Shown here piece by piece: positions 35,568-44,207 of a stretch of 64,000 nt of DNA. The DNA is from Streptomyces sp. NBC_00510. Its GTDB lineage: Bacteria > Actinomycetota > Actinomycetes > Streptomycetales > Streptomycetaceae. The notes under the pieces are model-generated. The model was not told the origin of the DNA and did no database searches. It saw only the letters and a list, made by a program, of their open reading frames with translations. The first letter of the stretch is position 1. Each line of letters starts with the position of its first letter. A program made the translations under genes and the position numbers. Where the stretch lies: contig CP107851.1 of the NCBI GenBank assembly GCA_036013505.1, positions 4,287,501-4,351,500 on the forward strand. The letters are read 5' to 3'.

Positions 35568-35906
35568 GGCTCAGGACCCTAGTCAGGCTCATAGCAGCAC
35601 TCGGCACCGAGGTCGCCCTCTTCCGTCATATCGGTCACGGCCGGACCGCAAGTGACCAGGTCACCCGTCGAACAGCGGTCATCCGCGGGCAGTCCGCGGC
35701 CGAATCGGACCAGTCCCGCACAGTCCGGAGCCCGCTCACGACGTCCAGGTTTAGCGTCCTGCCCCAGGTGGCCGATCCCCACTGCCGCGAGGACCCCGTC
35801 CCCGGCACGGCCGCCCCCGCCGAAGGTCCGGCGGTGGACGGCTCCCCGTCCGCCCGCCGCCGGACCGCAGGGGGGCGTACGGACAGCCCGGAAGGAGTGA
35901 CGGCGC
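35568..35906 (+). other. 339-bp non-coding region before the second NlpC/P60 gene
   Basis: No gene was recognised. It presumably holds divergent promoters. A perfect palindrome GTGACCAGGTCAC (35652-35664, centred on A) is a possible operator. The ydaO aptamer blocks seen before the other hydrolase are absent here. Confidence 0.5.
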
Positions 35907-36974
35907 GTGGCGTCGCACAGAAGGCCCAAGGAACGCGGCCTGGCAGGCACGACCGCGCGCACCGCAGCCGGTCTGGCCCTGGCGGGCGCGGCCTCCGTGA
36001 CGCTGTTCGGGGAGGCCGGGCACGCCGAACCCCGGCTGACCACGGACGAGGCCAGGGCCCGGGTGGACCGGCTGTACGAGGAGGCGGAGCAGGCCACCGA
36101 GCGGTACAACGGAGCGAAGGAGAAGGCGGACACGGCCACCGGGCGGATCGAGCGCCTCCAGGACGAACTCGCCCGCAGGACCGAGCGGCTCAACGTCACC
36201 CGCGACGGCCTCGGCTCCCTCGCCACCGCCCAGTACCGCAGCGGCGGCATCGACCCCGCCGTCCAGCTGGCCCTCGCCTCCTCCCCCGGCGACTACCTGG
36301 AGCGCGCCGGGATGCTGGACCGGATGAGCAGCCGCCAGAACGCCGCGCTGCGCGCCCTGTCGGCCCAGCGGCGGGGCATCGAGCAGCTGCGCACCGAGAC
36401 CGAGGGCGAGCTGGCGGAACTGCGCGGCACCCGCGCCGAACTCGCCCGCCACAAGCACACCGTGGAACGGCGCCTGGCCTCCGCGCGGCAGCTGCTCGGC
36501 CGTCTCACCGCCGCCCAGCGCGCCGAGGTGCTGTCCTACGGGGGCCACGGTTCCGCCGACCCGGCCCGCGCCGGCCGCGGCGCCACCGGCTCCCGCGCCG
36601 GGCTGGCGCCCGCGGCCGCCCCCAACGCACGCGCCGCCCGTGCCGTCTCCTTCGCCTACGACTCCCTCGGCCTGCCCTACGTCTGGGGCGCCACCGGGCC
36701 CTCGGCGTACGACTGCTCGGGCTTCACGCAGGCCGCGTGGCGGTCGGCCGGGGTCTCCCTGCCGCGCACGACGTACACCCAGATCAACGCGGGCACCCGG
36801 ATCTCCCGCTCCCAACTGGAGCCCGGCGACCTGGTGTTCTTCTACTCGGGGATCAGCCACGTCGGCCTCTACGTGGGCAACGGCATGATGATCCACGCCC
36901 CCCGCACCGGTGACGTCGTCAAACTCGCCCCGGTCGACCAGATGCCCTTCGCGGGCGCCGCGCGTCCGGCGTGA
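35907..36974 (+). CDS. Secreted NlpC/P60 peptidoglycan hydrolase, second copy
   Basis: This 355-residue paralogue of the hydrolase at 34070 has an N-terminal signal (TAAGLALAGAASVTLFGEAG), a coiled-coil middle (about 40-220) and an NlpC/P60 domain with Cys270 in AYDCSGFTQ and His318 in SHVGLYVG. The GTG at 35907 follows GGAAGGAG. It lacks the riboswitch of its paralogue, so the two are probably regulated differently. It converges with the LuxR-type regulator gene. Confidence 0.92.
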   Translation: MASHRRPKERGLAGTTARTAAGLALAGAASVTLFGEAGHAEPRLTTDEARARVDRLYEEAEQATERYNGAKEKADTATGRIERLQDELARRTERLNVTRDGLGSLATAQYRSGGIDPAVQLALASSPGDYLERAGMLDRMSSRQNAALRALSAQRRGIEQLRTETEGELAELRGTRAELARHKHTVERRLASARQLLGRLTAAQRAEVLSYGGHGSADPARAGRGATGSRAGLAPAAAPNARAARAVSFAYDSLGLPYVWGATGPSAYDCSGFTQAAWRSAGVSLPRTTYTQINAGTRISRSQLEPGDLVFFYSGISHVGLYVGNGMMIHAPRTGDVVKLAPVDQMPFAGAARPA

Positions 36975-36992
36975 CGCCCGCGCCGCGGGCCC

Positions 36993-37664
36993 TCAGACCA
37001 GCCGGCGCGCGGTCGCCCAGCGGGTGAGTTCGTGCCGGTTGCTGAGCTGCAGCTTGCGCAGCACCGCCGAGACGTGCGACTCGACCGTCTTCACCGAGAT
37101 GTAGAGCTGCTTGGCGACTTCCTTGTACGCGTAGCCGCGCGCGATCAGCCGCAGCACCTCGCGCTCGCGCTGGGTCAGCCGGTCCAGGTCCTCGTCGACC
37201 GGCGGGGCGTCGGTGGAGGCGAAGGCGTCCAGGACGAAGCCGGCCAGCCGGGGTGAGAAGACGGCGTCGCCGTCGGCGACCCGGAAGACCGAACTGACCA
37301 GGTCGGGGCCGGTGATGGTCTTGGTGACGTAGCCGCGGGCGCCGCCGCGGATCACCCCGATGACGTCCTCGGCGGCGTCGGAGACCGACAACGCCAGGAA
37401 GCGCACGGGGTGTTCGGCGTCGGTCATGAGACCGGCGCAGCGCTTGAGGACCTCGACCCCGCCGCCGCCCGGCAGGTGGACGTCGAGCAGGACGACGCCT
37501 GGCCGCGTCGCGGTGATCACGGAGACCGCCTGGTCCACGTCGGCGGCCTCGCCGACCACGTCGACCCCGGTCCGCTCGGTCTCGCCGATCTCGGCCTGCA
37601 CCCCGGTGCGGAACATCCGGTGGTCGTCGACGAGGACGACCCTCACGCGTCGTTCCGTGCTCAT
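36993..37664 (-). CDS. NarL/LuxR-family response regulator
   Basis: This 223-residue regulator has a receiver domain with acidic pair DD (13-14), phospho-acceptor Asp61 (VVLLDVHLP) and TKTITGPD near the Lys position, and a C-terminal LuxR HTH (LTQREREVLRLIARGYAYKEVAKQL). ATG at 37664 overlaps the stop of the upstream kinase (ATGA). Together they form a two-component system with a PspC-domain sensor, suggesting an envelope-stress input. Confidence 0.93.
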   Translation of the reverse strand: MSTERRVRVVLVDDHRMFRTGVQAEIGETERTGVDVVGEAADVDQAVSVITATRPGVVLLDVHLPGGGGVEVLKRCAGLMTDAEHPVRFLALSVSDAAEDVIGVIRGGARGYVTKTITGPDLVSSVFRVADGDAVFSPRLAGFVLDAFASTDAPPVDEDLDRLTQREREVLRLIARGYAYKEVAKQLYISVKTVESHVSAVLRKLQLSNRHELTRWATARRLV

Positions 37665-38962
37665 GACGACCTCCCTGGTCCCTGGGCCCTGTCCATCTCC
37701 AGCTCCACTTCCGTCCCCCCGCCCGGCGCGGAGCGCAGCCGCGCCTCGCCGCCGTTGCGCCGCATCCGGCCGATGATGGACTCCCGGACGCCCATCCTGT
37801 CCGACGGTACGTCGTCGAGGTCGAAGCCGGGTCCGCGGTCGCGGACCGACACGAAGACCCTGCTCTCCTCGACCTCCGCGTACACCTGCACGGGTTCGTC
37901 CCCACCGTACTTGGCGGCGTTGACCATGGCCTCGCGGGCCGCCTGCATCTGCGCCACCAGGCGTTCGTCGAGCGGGCAGTCGCCGACGCACACCACTTCG
38001 ACGGGGACGCCGTGGGCGTCCTCCACCTCGGCCGCGGCACGGCGCACCGCCTCGGCGAGGGTGGCCGGCTCGTCCTCCTTGCCGTTGCCCTCGGGCCGGT
38101 AGAGCCAGGCCCGCAGCTCCCGTTCCTGCGCGCGGGCCAGCCGTGCGACCTCCCGCGGGTCCTCGGCGTGCCGCTGGATGAGGGTCAGGGTGTGCAGCAC
38201 GGAGTCGTGGACGTGTGCGGCGACCTCGGCCCGCTCCTGCGCGCGGATGCGGGCCAGCCGCTCGGCCGACAGGTCCTGGGTCATGCGCACGAGGTACGGT
38301 CCGGCGATCAGCGCCACGCCGACCAGGACGGCGAGCGCGGCCTGGAGGATGGTGCCCAGGTGGCTGACGGAGCCCTGCACGACGAGGAAACCGGTCACGC
38401 CCACGCCGACGAGGATCACCCCGGCGGCGCCGCGCGCGAACGGCAGCAGCCTCCTGCGGCGGCTCAGCTCGGCCCAGCGGGCCCGGCGGGCGTTGTCGGC
38501 CTGCCGCCACACCAGGGCGACGCCGAGCCCGATCAGCAGCAGCGGCCAGACGTAGGCGTTGGCCCTGCCGAGGTTGAGGTTGTCCAGCAGGATGCCGAGG
38601 CCGATGGCGAGTGCGATGAGCGCGACGATCTGGCCCCGGTCGGGCCTGCGTCCGGCGAGCCAGGAGCGGGCGTCGCGCGGCTCCTTGGCCTCGACCACCC
38701 CGCCGACGCCGAGCGGCACCACGAACCAGAAGACCGCGTACAGCAGGATGCCCAGGCCCTGGATGGTGGCGAGGACGACGAAGACGACGCGCACCCAGGC
38801 CACGGGCAGTCCGAGGTGTCCGGCCAGCCCCCGGGCGACACCGCCGATCATCCGGCCCTCGGAGCTGCGGTAGAGCTTGCGGACCGGGGATCCGGCCGGG
38901 TCCGGCGGCGCGAAGTACGACGCCCCGTTGGGTGGGCTGGTCGGTGGTCCGGCGGCTGGCAT
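37661..38962 (-). CDS. Sensor kinase with N-terminal PspC domain
   Basis: This 433-residue protein starts with a PspC domain (about 27-88; KLYRSSEGRMIGGVARGLAGHL and a hydrophobic segment), followed by further membrane segments to about 222. A HisKA_3-like box has His252 in AAHVHDSVLHTL, and a HATPase domain has the N box MQAAREAMVNAAKYG and DRGPGFDLDDVP. The PspC fusion suggests it monitors membrane integrity. It is divergent from a PspC-domain protein gene only about 110 bp away. Confidence 0.92.
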   Translation of the reverse strand: MPAAGPPTSPPNGASYFAPPDPAGSPVRKLYRSSEGRMIGGVARGLAGHLGLPVAWVRVVFVVLATIQGLGILLYAVFWFVVPLGVGGVVEAKEPRDARSWLAGRRPDRGQIVALIALAIGLGILLDNLNLGRANAYVWPLLLIGLGVALVWRQADNARRARWAELSRRRRLLPFARGAAGVILVGVGVTGFLVVQGSVSHLGTILQAALAVLVGVALIAGPYLVRMTQDLSAERLARIRAQERAEVAAHVHDSVLHTLTLIQRHAEDPREVARLARAQERELRAWLYRPEGNGKEDEPATLAEAVRRAAAEVEDAHGVPVEVVCVGDCPLDERLVAQMQAAREAMVNAAKYGGDEPVQVYAEVEESRVFVSVRDRGPGFDLDDVPSDRMGVRESIIGRMRRNGGEARLRSAPGGGTEVELEMDRAQGPGRSS

Positions 38963-39071
38963 GTCCCGATCGTCACACGTTTCGCGCACGGTGGGTATCA
39001 GGGTTGGCCCCCATGCGGGGTCAGGGTCGTTCCGGATACCGGCACACGTCCCGGCCCGCCACCATGGAGCC

Positions 39072-40325
39072 ATGACGGAGCAGCACACGGAGACGGAGGC
39101 GGCCGGGGCACCGCCGGGCCGGCGGCTGGCGCGCTGCCGCGAACGGAAGGTGGTCGCCGGCGTCTGCGAGGGCGCGGGACGGTACTTCGACATCGACCCG
39201 GTGGTCTTCCGGATCGTGCTCGGCGTGCTGGCGCTCACCGGCGGCCTCGGGCTGGTGGCCTACGGCCTGGCGTGGCTGCTCGTCCCGCTGGAGGGGGAGA
39301 CCGAGAGCGAGGCGCACCGGCTGCTGTCCGGCCGGGTGGAGGGGACCGCGCTGACGGCGGTGCTGGTCGCGCTGGTCGGCTGCGGGCTGTTCCTGTCGAT
39401 GCTGGGCAGCGGCGGGAACCTGGCCTTCTCGCTGGGACTGCTGGCGGCGTTCGCCGGTGCCGTGTACTGGTCGGTGCACCGGCGCCAGGCGACCGAGGCG
39501 CCCGCGCAGCCGGTCGCGCCACCGCCGACCCAGCCGCCGCCGCAGCCCGCCACGGCCGCGTGGTGGAAGGAGACCTCGGTCGAGGACGCGCCCCCGGTGC
39601 CGGGGCCGGGCGGCTACCTGTGGGGGCCGGACGACGGCCCCGCGGACGTGGAGCGCGACCGCCGCGAGTGGCGGGACCGGCGCCGGGCGGTGCGGCGCGA
39701 GGGCGCCTGGCTGGGCGTGCTCGTGTTCTTCGCGGCGACGGCGGCGGCCGCGGCCGGCCTGGCCGCGTCCTGGTCGTCCCAGCCGCTGGCCACCGGCGTG
39801 CAGATCGGCCTCGGTTCGGCGCTGGCCGTCTTCGGCCTGGGCTTCGTGGTGAGCACCTGGTGGGGGCGGCTCGGCGGCGGCACCGTCTTCGCGGTGCTGC
39901 TGACCGCCGCGCTGCTGGTGGGCTCCACGACGCTGCCCCGGTCGGTCGGCACCGACTGGAAGCAGCGCACCTGGACGCCCACCACGCTCTCGGCGGTGCA
40001 GGACTCGTACGAGCTGGGCACGGGCCGGGCGACGCTGGACCTGTCCAAGCTCCAGCCGGGCGGGCGCACCGTCACGACGCGGGCCGAGGTCGGGGCGGGA
40101 CAGCTGGTGGTCAGGATCCCGGAGGACGTCACGCTGCGGATGCACGTCCAGGTGGGCGTGGGCGACGTGCAGTTGCCCGGCGAGAAGGAGAAGGACATCG
40201 ACGTCCAGCCCGGGCTGGACCGGAAGGTGACCCTGGACCCGGTGGACGGCCGGAAGTCCGCGGGCACGGTGGAACTCGACGTGGAAGTCGGCGTCGGACA
40301 GGTGAAGGTGGTGCAGTTCCCGTGA
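39072..40325 (+). CDS. PspC-domain membrane protein
   Basis: This 417-residue protein has a PspC domain at about 18-78 (RLARCRERKVVAGVCEGAGRYF, then a membrane helix), two further membrane stretches, a Pro/Gln linker, and again two helices near 225-290. The C-terminal exported domain is beta-rich and adhesin-like (VGAGQLVVRIPEDVTLRMHV; VGVGQVKVVQF), similar to the LiaF/DUF2154-type regions seen with Psp or Lia systems. Divergent from the PspC kinase, it is likely a partner or target. Its stop overlaps the next gene by a GTGA. Confidence 0.87.
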   Translation: MTEQHTETEAAGAPPGRRLARCRERKVVAGVCEGAGRYFDIDPVVFRIVLGVLALTGGLGLVAYGLAWLLVPLEGETESEAHRLLSGRVEGTALTAVLVALVGCGLFLSMLGSGGNLAFSLGLLAAFAGAVYWSVHRRQATEAPAQPVAPPPTQPPPQPATAAWWKETSVEDAPPVPGPGGYLWGPDDGPADVERDRREWRDRRRAVRREGAWLGVLVFFAATAAAAAGLAASWSSQPLATGVQIGLGSALAVFGLGFVVSTWWGRLGGGTVFAVLLTAALLVGSTTLPRSVGTDWKQRTWTPTTLSAVQDSYELGTGRATLDLSKLQPGGRTVTTRAEVGAGQLVVRIPEDVTLRMHVQVGVGDVQLPGEKEKDIDVQPGLDRKVTLDPVDGRKSAGTVELDVEVGVGQVKVVQFP

Positions 40326-40585
40326 GACGGCATCGGTTCGCGCCCTCGGCGCTCCTGACCGGCCTGGTCCTGCTGGGACTGGCCGCGGTGTTCCTGCTCG
40401 ACGCCGCCGGCGAGGTGTCGCTGTCCCCGCACGCCGCGGTGCCCCTGACCTGCGCGGGTCTGGGGCTCGCGGCGCTCGGCGCGGTCACCTCCCGGATGCT
40501 CCGGGGGCGGAGCGCCCGGAGCTCAGGCCAGGCCGCGCCGTCCCCGGCCGCGGCGTCCGGCGATCATCGCGTCGACGGACAGTAG
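40322..40585 (+). CDS. Small two-TM membrane protein coupled to the PspC gene
   Basis: This 87-residue protein has two hydrophobic segments (ALLTGLVLLGLAAVFLLDAA; VPLTCAGLGLAALGAVTS) and a polar tail. GTG at 40322 overlaps the upstream stop codon as GTGA, so translation is coupled. Its last 63 bases overlap the 3' end of the convergent DoxX gene. Function unknown, probably an accessory of the PspC system. Confidence 0.75.
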   Translation: MRRHRFAPSALLTGLVLLGLAAVFLLDAAGEVSLSPHAAVPLTCAGLGLAALGAVTSRMLRGRSARSSGQAAPSPAAASGDHRVDGQ

Positions 40586-41065
40586 CGGGGCGCCGGCGAG
40601 GACCAGCGGCAGCCAGGCCATCAGGTAGGCCAGGTCGTTGCCGTAGTAGTACGGCTGCGTGGACCAGCTCATCGTGAGCCACAGGCTCAGCGAGATCAGC
40701 GCGCCGCCGAGGGCCGCGATCCGGCTGAGCAGGCCGAGCAGCGTGCCGATGCCGACGGCGATCTCACCGAAGGCGATGGCGTAGCCGAAGCCGTGCGGGT
40801 TCTCCAGGGCCAGGTCGATCATGGCCGGGATGGCGGCGGTGCCGCGGACCCCGTTGAGGGTGCCGACGAGCGAGCCCGGGGCGCCGTCGGTGAAGAAGGT
40901 GTCGGACAGCAGTTTGTCGAAGCCGGCGTAGACGAAGGTCACGCCGAGGAAGATGCGCAGCGGCAGCAGGGCGTAACGCCGTGCCGTGTCCCGCCACGGT
41001 CCCTGACTGGGGTACCGCTCCGTGTCTCTCGTTCCGCTCATGCCCGTTATGCCCGTCACGCTCAT
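40523..41065 (-). CDS. DoxX family membrane protein
   Basis: This 180-residue protein has four membrane helices with the DoxX-type pattern, including LLPLRIFLGVTFVYAGFDKLL at the start and FGEIAVGIGTLLGLLSRIAA. DoxX proteins occur in thiosulfate, quinone or redox-related complexes, but the substrate here is not evident. ATG at 41065 was chosen (MSVTGITGMSGT); a longer frame starts at 41164. Its 3' end overlaps the convergent small membrane gene by 63 bp. Confidence 0.85.
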   Translation of the reverse strand: MSVTGITGMSGTRDTERYPSQGPWRDTARRYALLPLRIFLGVTFVYAGFDKLLSDTFFTDGAPGSLVGTLNGVRGTAAIPAMIDLALENPHGFGYAIAFGEIAVGIGTLLGLLSRIAALGGALISLSLWLTMSWSTQPYYYGNDLAYLMAWLPLVLAGAPLLSVDAMIAGRRGRGRRGLA

Positions 41066-41160
41066 GACGTCCGCCCTCTCGCACACACCTGCCGTGGACC
41101 CCCTCCCGGACCGATTCTCCAGGAGCGCCCTAGGAGATACGTAGGCGAAGCGGCCGTCGT

Positions 41161-41952
41161 TCAATCAAAAAGCTCTGGATTATCGCGGGCTATCCGCTCA
41201 TAGGTGGGCTGGTAGTTGATCCAGGCGACCAGATCGTGTCCCAGTTGCTCACGCGTGGCGATCGCGTCCTCGTGCGCGATCCACACCGGCTTGCCCGCCG
41301 CCTTCGCGCTCAGCTGCACCTGGCAGGACTTCTCCATCGTCATGAACCACCACGCCGCCGCGTCCACGGTCTCGCCGACCGTCAGGAGCCCGTGGTTGCG
41401 CAGCACGACCGCCTTGTGCGCCCCCAGGACCACCGCGATGCGCCGCGCCTGCGCCTCGTCCACGACGACCCCGGTGTAGGCGTCGAACAGGGCGTGGTCC
41501 TCGTAGAAGGCGCAGGCGTCCTGGGTGATCGGCTCCAGCCGCTCCCCCAGCGCGGCCAGCGCCCGGCCGTAGGTGGAATGGCTGTGGACGACGGCCGTCG
41601 CGTCGGGCCGTGCGGTGTGCACATGGGCGTGGATGGTGAAGGCCGCCTGGTTGACGTGGTGCCGGCCCTCGACGACGGCGCCGTACTGGTTGACCAGGAT
41701 CAGCTCGCCCACGGCGAGGTGCCGGAACGGCACCCCGAAGGGGTTCACCCAGTAGTGGTCCGGCAGATCCGGATCGCGCACGGTGATGTGCCCCGACACC
41801 CCGTCCTCGAACCCCAGCTCCGCGAACGCCCGCAGCGCCACCACCAGCCGCTCCTTGCGGTGGCGGCGTTCCTCCGCCGGGTCCTCGAAGGTGGGCGGGA
41901 GGGCGAAATGCAGCCGATCGGGGGGTACGGGCTGCGGCACGGTGTCGGTCAT
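41161..41952 (-). CDS. Class II aldolase/adducin family protein
   Basis: This 263-residue protein has the zinc-binding region HAHVHTARPDATAVVHSHS and RNHGLLTVGETV, characteristic of class II aldolases such as L-fuculose-phosphate aldolase and of adducin heads. Glu and His ligands are present, so catalysis is possible, but the substrate cannot be deduced. The frame extends far upstream in the antisense of guaA, but ATG at 41952 gives the normal N-terminus. It follows the guaA terminator hairpin. Confidence 0.88.
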   Translation of the reverse strand: MTDTVPQPVPPDRLHFALPPTFEDPAEERRHRKERLVVALRAFAELGFEDGVSGHITVRDPDLPDHYWVNPFGVPFRHLAVGELILVNQYGAVVEGRHHVNQAAFTIHAHVHTARPDATAVVHSHSTYGRALAALGERLEPITQDACAFYEDHALFDAYTGVVVDEAQARRIAVVLGAHKAVVLRNHGLLTVGETVDAAAWWFMTMEKSCQVQLSAKAAGKPVWIAHEDAIATREQLGHDLVAWINYQPTYERIARDNPELFD

Positions 41953-41988
41953 GGCGCGGAAGTTACCCCGAGGTACCGCAGATGAACA

Positions 41989-42020
41989 GGGGCGATACCA
42001 GGTTTCCCCGGTATCGCCCC
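41989..42020 (-). terminator. Terminator hairpin downstream of guaA
   Basis: A perfect 11-bp stem (41989-41999 with 42010-42020) with a 10-nt loop lies between the guaA stop and the start of the aldolase-like gene on the minus strand. Confidence 0.75.
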
Positions 42021-42041
42021 AAGCCTGCCCCACGTCGGGGG

Positions 42042-43625
42042 CTACTCCCACTCGATGGTGCCCGGGGGCTTGCTGGTGACGTCCAGCACGACGCGGTTGA
42101 CGTCGGCCACCTCGTTGGTGATCCGGGTGGAGATCCGGGCCAGCACCTCGTACGGCAGCCGCGACCAGTCCGCGGTCATGGCGTCCTCGCTGGAGACCGG
42201 GCGCAGCACGATGGGGTGACCGTAGGTGCGGCCGTCGCCCTGCACGCCCACCGAGCGGACGTCGGCGAGGAGGACCACCGGGCACTGCCAGATGTCGCGG
42301 TCGAGACCGGCGGCGGTCAGCTCCTCGCGGGCGATCGCGTCGGCGTCGCGCAGCAGGTCCAGGCGCTCCTTGGTGACCTCGCCGACGATGCGGATGCCCA
42401 GGCCCGGGCCCGGGAAGGGCTGGCGCTGGACGATCTCCTCGGGCAGGCCGAGCTCCTGGCCGACCATGCGGACCTCGTCCTTGAACAGCTTGCGCAGCGG
42501 CTCGACGAGCTGGAACTGCAGGTCCTCGGGGAGGCCGCCCACGTTGTGGTGGGACTTGATGTTGGCGGTGCCGGTGCCGCCGCCGGACTCCACGACGTCC
42601 GGGTAGAGGGTGCCCTGGACCAGGAACTCCACCGACTCGCCGTGCGCGCCGGCCTCGGCGACGATCTCGCTCGCGGCCTGCTCGAAGACCCGGATGAACT
42701 CCCGGCCGATGATCTTGCGCTTCTCCTCGGGGTCGGAGACCCCGGCGAGCGCGGTCAGGAAGCGCTCCTGCGCGTCGACGACCTTCAACTGCACGCCGGT
42801 GGCCGCCACGAAGTCCTTCTCGACCTGCTCGGACTCGCCCTTGCGCATCAGGCCGTGGTCCACGTAGACGCAGGTCAGCTTCTCCCCGATGGCCTTGTTG
42901 ACCAGGGCCGCGGCGACCGCGGAGTCCACGCCGCCGGAGAGGCCGCAGATGGCGCGCTTGTCGCCGACCTGGGCGCGGATCGCGGCCACCTGCTCCTCGA
43001 CCACGTTGTGCGTGGTCCAGTCGGGGGCGATGCCCGCGCCGCGGTAGAGGAAGTGCTCGAGCACCTGCTGGCCGTGGTCGGAGTGCAGGACCTCGGGGTG
43101 GTACTGGACGCCGTAGAGCTTCTTCTCGTCGTTCTCGAACGCGGCCACCGGCACCAGGTCGGTGGAAGCGGAGACGATGAAGCCCTCGGGGGCGGCGGAA
43201 CAGGTGTCGCCGTGCGACATCCACACCGACTGCTCGGCCGGGGTGCCCTCGAAGAGCGTGGAGCCGGTCTTGCCGACGTGCAGCGGGGTACGGCCGTACT
43301 CGCGCGACCCGGTGTTGTCGACGGTGCCGCCGAGGGTGATCGCCATCAACTGGAAGCCGTAGCACATGCCGAAGACCGGGACGCCCGCCTCGAACAGGGC
43401 GCGGTCCAGGCGCGGGGCGTGCTCGGCGTACACGGACGACGGGCCGCCCGACAGGATGATCGCCGCGGGCCGCTTGGCCAGCATCTCCTCGACCGGCATC
43501 GTGCTCGGCACGATCTCGCTGTAGACCCGGGCCTCGCGGACGCGGCGGGCGATGAGCTGGGCGTACTGCGCCCCGAAGTCAACGACGAGGACGGTGTCGG
43601 GGGCGGCTGGGGTCGCTGATGCCAC
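42042..43625 (-). CDS. guaA: GMP synthase (glutamine-hydrolysing)
   Basis: This 527-residue enzyme makes GMP from XMP, glutamine and ATP. The N-terminal glutamine amidotransferase domain has VFGMCYGFQLM with its nucleophile Cys, and HPE in YGVQYHPEV. The synthetase domain has the PP-loop GLSGGVDSAV, and the C-terminus ends in KPPGTIEWE, the standard GuaA ending. GTG at 43625 (MASATPAAPDTVLVVDFGAQ) follows GAAGG; the longer frame upstream is leader. It is divergent from the chorismate mutase region. Confidence 0.97.
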   Translation of the reverse strand: MASATPAAPDTVLVVDFGAQYAQLIARRVREARVYSEIVPSTMPVEEMLAKRPAAIILSGGPSSVYAEHAPRLDRALFEAGVPVFGMCYGFQLMAITLGGTVDNTGSREYGRTPLHVGKTGSTLFEGTPAEQSVWMSHGDTCSAAPEGFIVSASTDLVPVAAFENDEKKLYGVQYHPEVLHSDHGQQVLEHFLYRGAGIAPDWTTHNVVEEQVAAIRAQVGDKRAICGLSGGVDSAVAAALVNKAIGEKLTCVYVDHGLMRKGESEQVEKDFVAATGVQLKVVDAQERFLTALAGVSDPEEKRKIIGREFIRVFEQAASEIVAEAGAHGESVEFLVQGTLYPDVVESGGGTGTANIKSHHNVGGLPEDLQFQLVEPLRKLFKDEVRMVGQELGLPEEIVQRQPFPGPGLGIRIVGEVTKERLDLLRDADAIAREELTAAGLDRDIWQCPVVLLADVRSVGVQGDGRTYGHPIVLRPVSSEDAMTADWSRLPYEVLARISTRITNEVADVNRVVLDVTSKPPGTIEWE

Positions 43626-43685
43626 GGTGGGCCTTCCGGCGGTGTCGAACGTGGGGTCCCCACCGAGTCTACCGGGGCCCACAGC

Positions 43686-43714
43686 TTTACTTCCCCGGCC
43701 CGAGGGCGCACACT
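43686..43714 (+). promoter_or_regulatory. Possible promoter for the leader peptide and chorismate mutase
   Basis: TTTACT (43686-43691) and CACACT (43709-43714) are spaced 17 nt apart and end 7 nt before the leader ATG. The match to the sigma-70 -10 box is weak. If used, the transcript would start almost at the leader ORF. Confidence 0.3.
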
Positions 43715-43721
43715 GTGCCGC

Positions 43722-43793
43722 ATGCTCCACGGCACGCGCTTCGCGTTTACCTATGGCACCGGCTGGTCCGGCTGCCATGGTCGTGCTGTCTGA
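43722..43793 (+). CDS. Aromatic-residue leader peptide upstream of chorismate mutase
   Basis: A 23-codon ORF begins ATG at 43722 and ends TGA at 43791-43793. It encodes Phe7, Phe9, Tyr11 and Trp15 in the short stretch RFAFTYGTGW. It lies in the plus-strand leader of an aromatic-pathway gene and stops 4 nt before the base of a terminator-like hairpin. This is the geometry of ribosome-mediated transcription attenuation. There is no clear Shine-Dalgarno sequence, so it may be translated from a leaderless or short-leader mRNA. Predicted from sequence only. Confidence 0.6.
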   Translation: MLHGTRFAFTYGTGWSGCHGRAV

Positions 43794-43797
43794 GCGA

Positions 43798-43860
43798 GGA
43801 AACGCAACCAGACGTCACCAGGCGCCCCGGGCCACACGGCCCGGGGCGCCTGGCGTTTCC
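43798..43860 (+). terminator. Attenuator hairpin before chorismate mutase
   Basis: A perfect 16-bp stem (43818-43833 with 43838-43853, loop ACAC) is extended at its base by GGAAACG (43798-43804) pairing with CGTTTCC (43854-43860) across a 13-nt bulge. It ends 44 nt before the chorismate mutase ATG. A possible antiterminator is CTGGT (43763-43767), overlapping the Trp codon region, pairing with ACCAG (43817-43821). Confidence 0.65.
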
Positions 43861-43904
43861 CGTCCCGTGCGGCCCGGGGGCCCGGCCCCCGAGGAGGAAC
43901 CCCC

Positions 43905-44207
43905 ATGAGCGGCACCCCGGCAGCACAGCGGACGACCGGCCCCGCCAACGCCCCCGCCACCGACCCCGCCGCCGTCATCGCGGACGCCCGCGAGCGCATC
44001 GACGAGCTCGACGCGAGGATCATCGCGCTGGTGGGGGAACGCATGACGGTCTCGGCCGGCATCCAGCGCGCCCGCATCGAGTCCGGCGGCCGCCGGGTGC
44101 ACCTCTCCCGCGAGATGGACATCCTGCGCCGCTACAGCGACCGGCTCGGCAAGCCCGGCACCACCCTCGCCATGACCCTGCTGGAACTGTGCCGCGGACG
44201 GGTCTGA
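43905..44207 (+). CDS. Chorismate mutase (AroQ type)
   Basis: This 100-residue all-helical AroQ chorismate mutase converts chorismate to prephenate for Phe and Tyr synthesis. Visible active-site region residues are in ARERIDELDARIIALVGERM, QRARIESGGRRVHLSREMDIL and LLELCRGR. A short N-terminal extension rich in Ala, Thr and Pro precedes the domain. The ATG follows GAGGAGG. The mRNA leader contains the aromatic leader peptide and attenuator hairpin just upstream. Confidence 0.92.
   Translation: MSGTPAAQRTTGPANAPATDPAAVIADARERIDELDARIIALVGERMTVSAGIQRARIESGGRRVHLSREMDILRRYSDRLGKPGTTLAMTLLELCRGRV

Noticed and set aside
41953..43365. Long N-terminal extension of the class II aldolase-like protein
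   Set aside because: It is a shadow of guaA in another frame; ATG at 41952 gives the normal family start.
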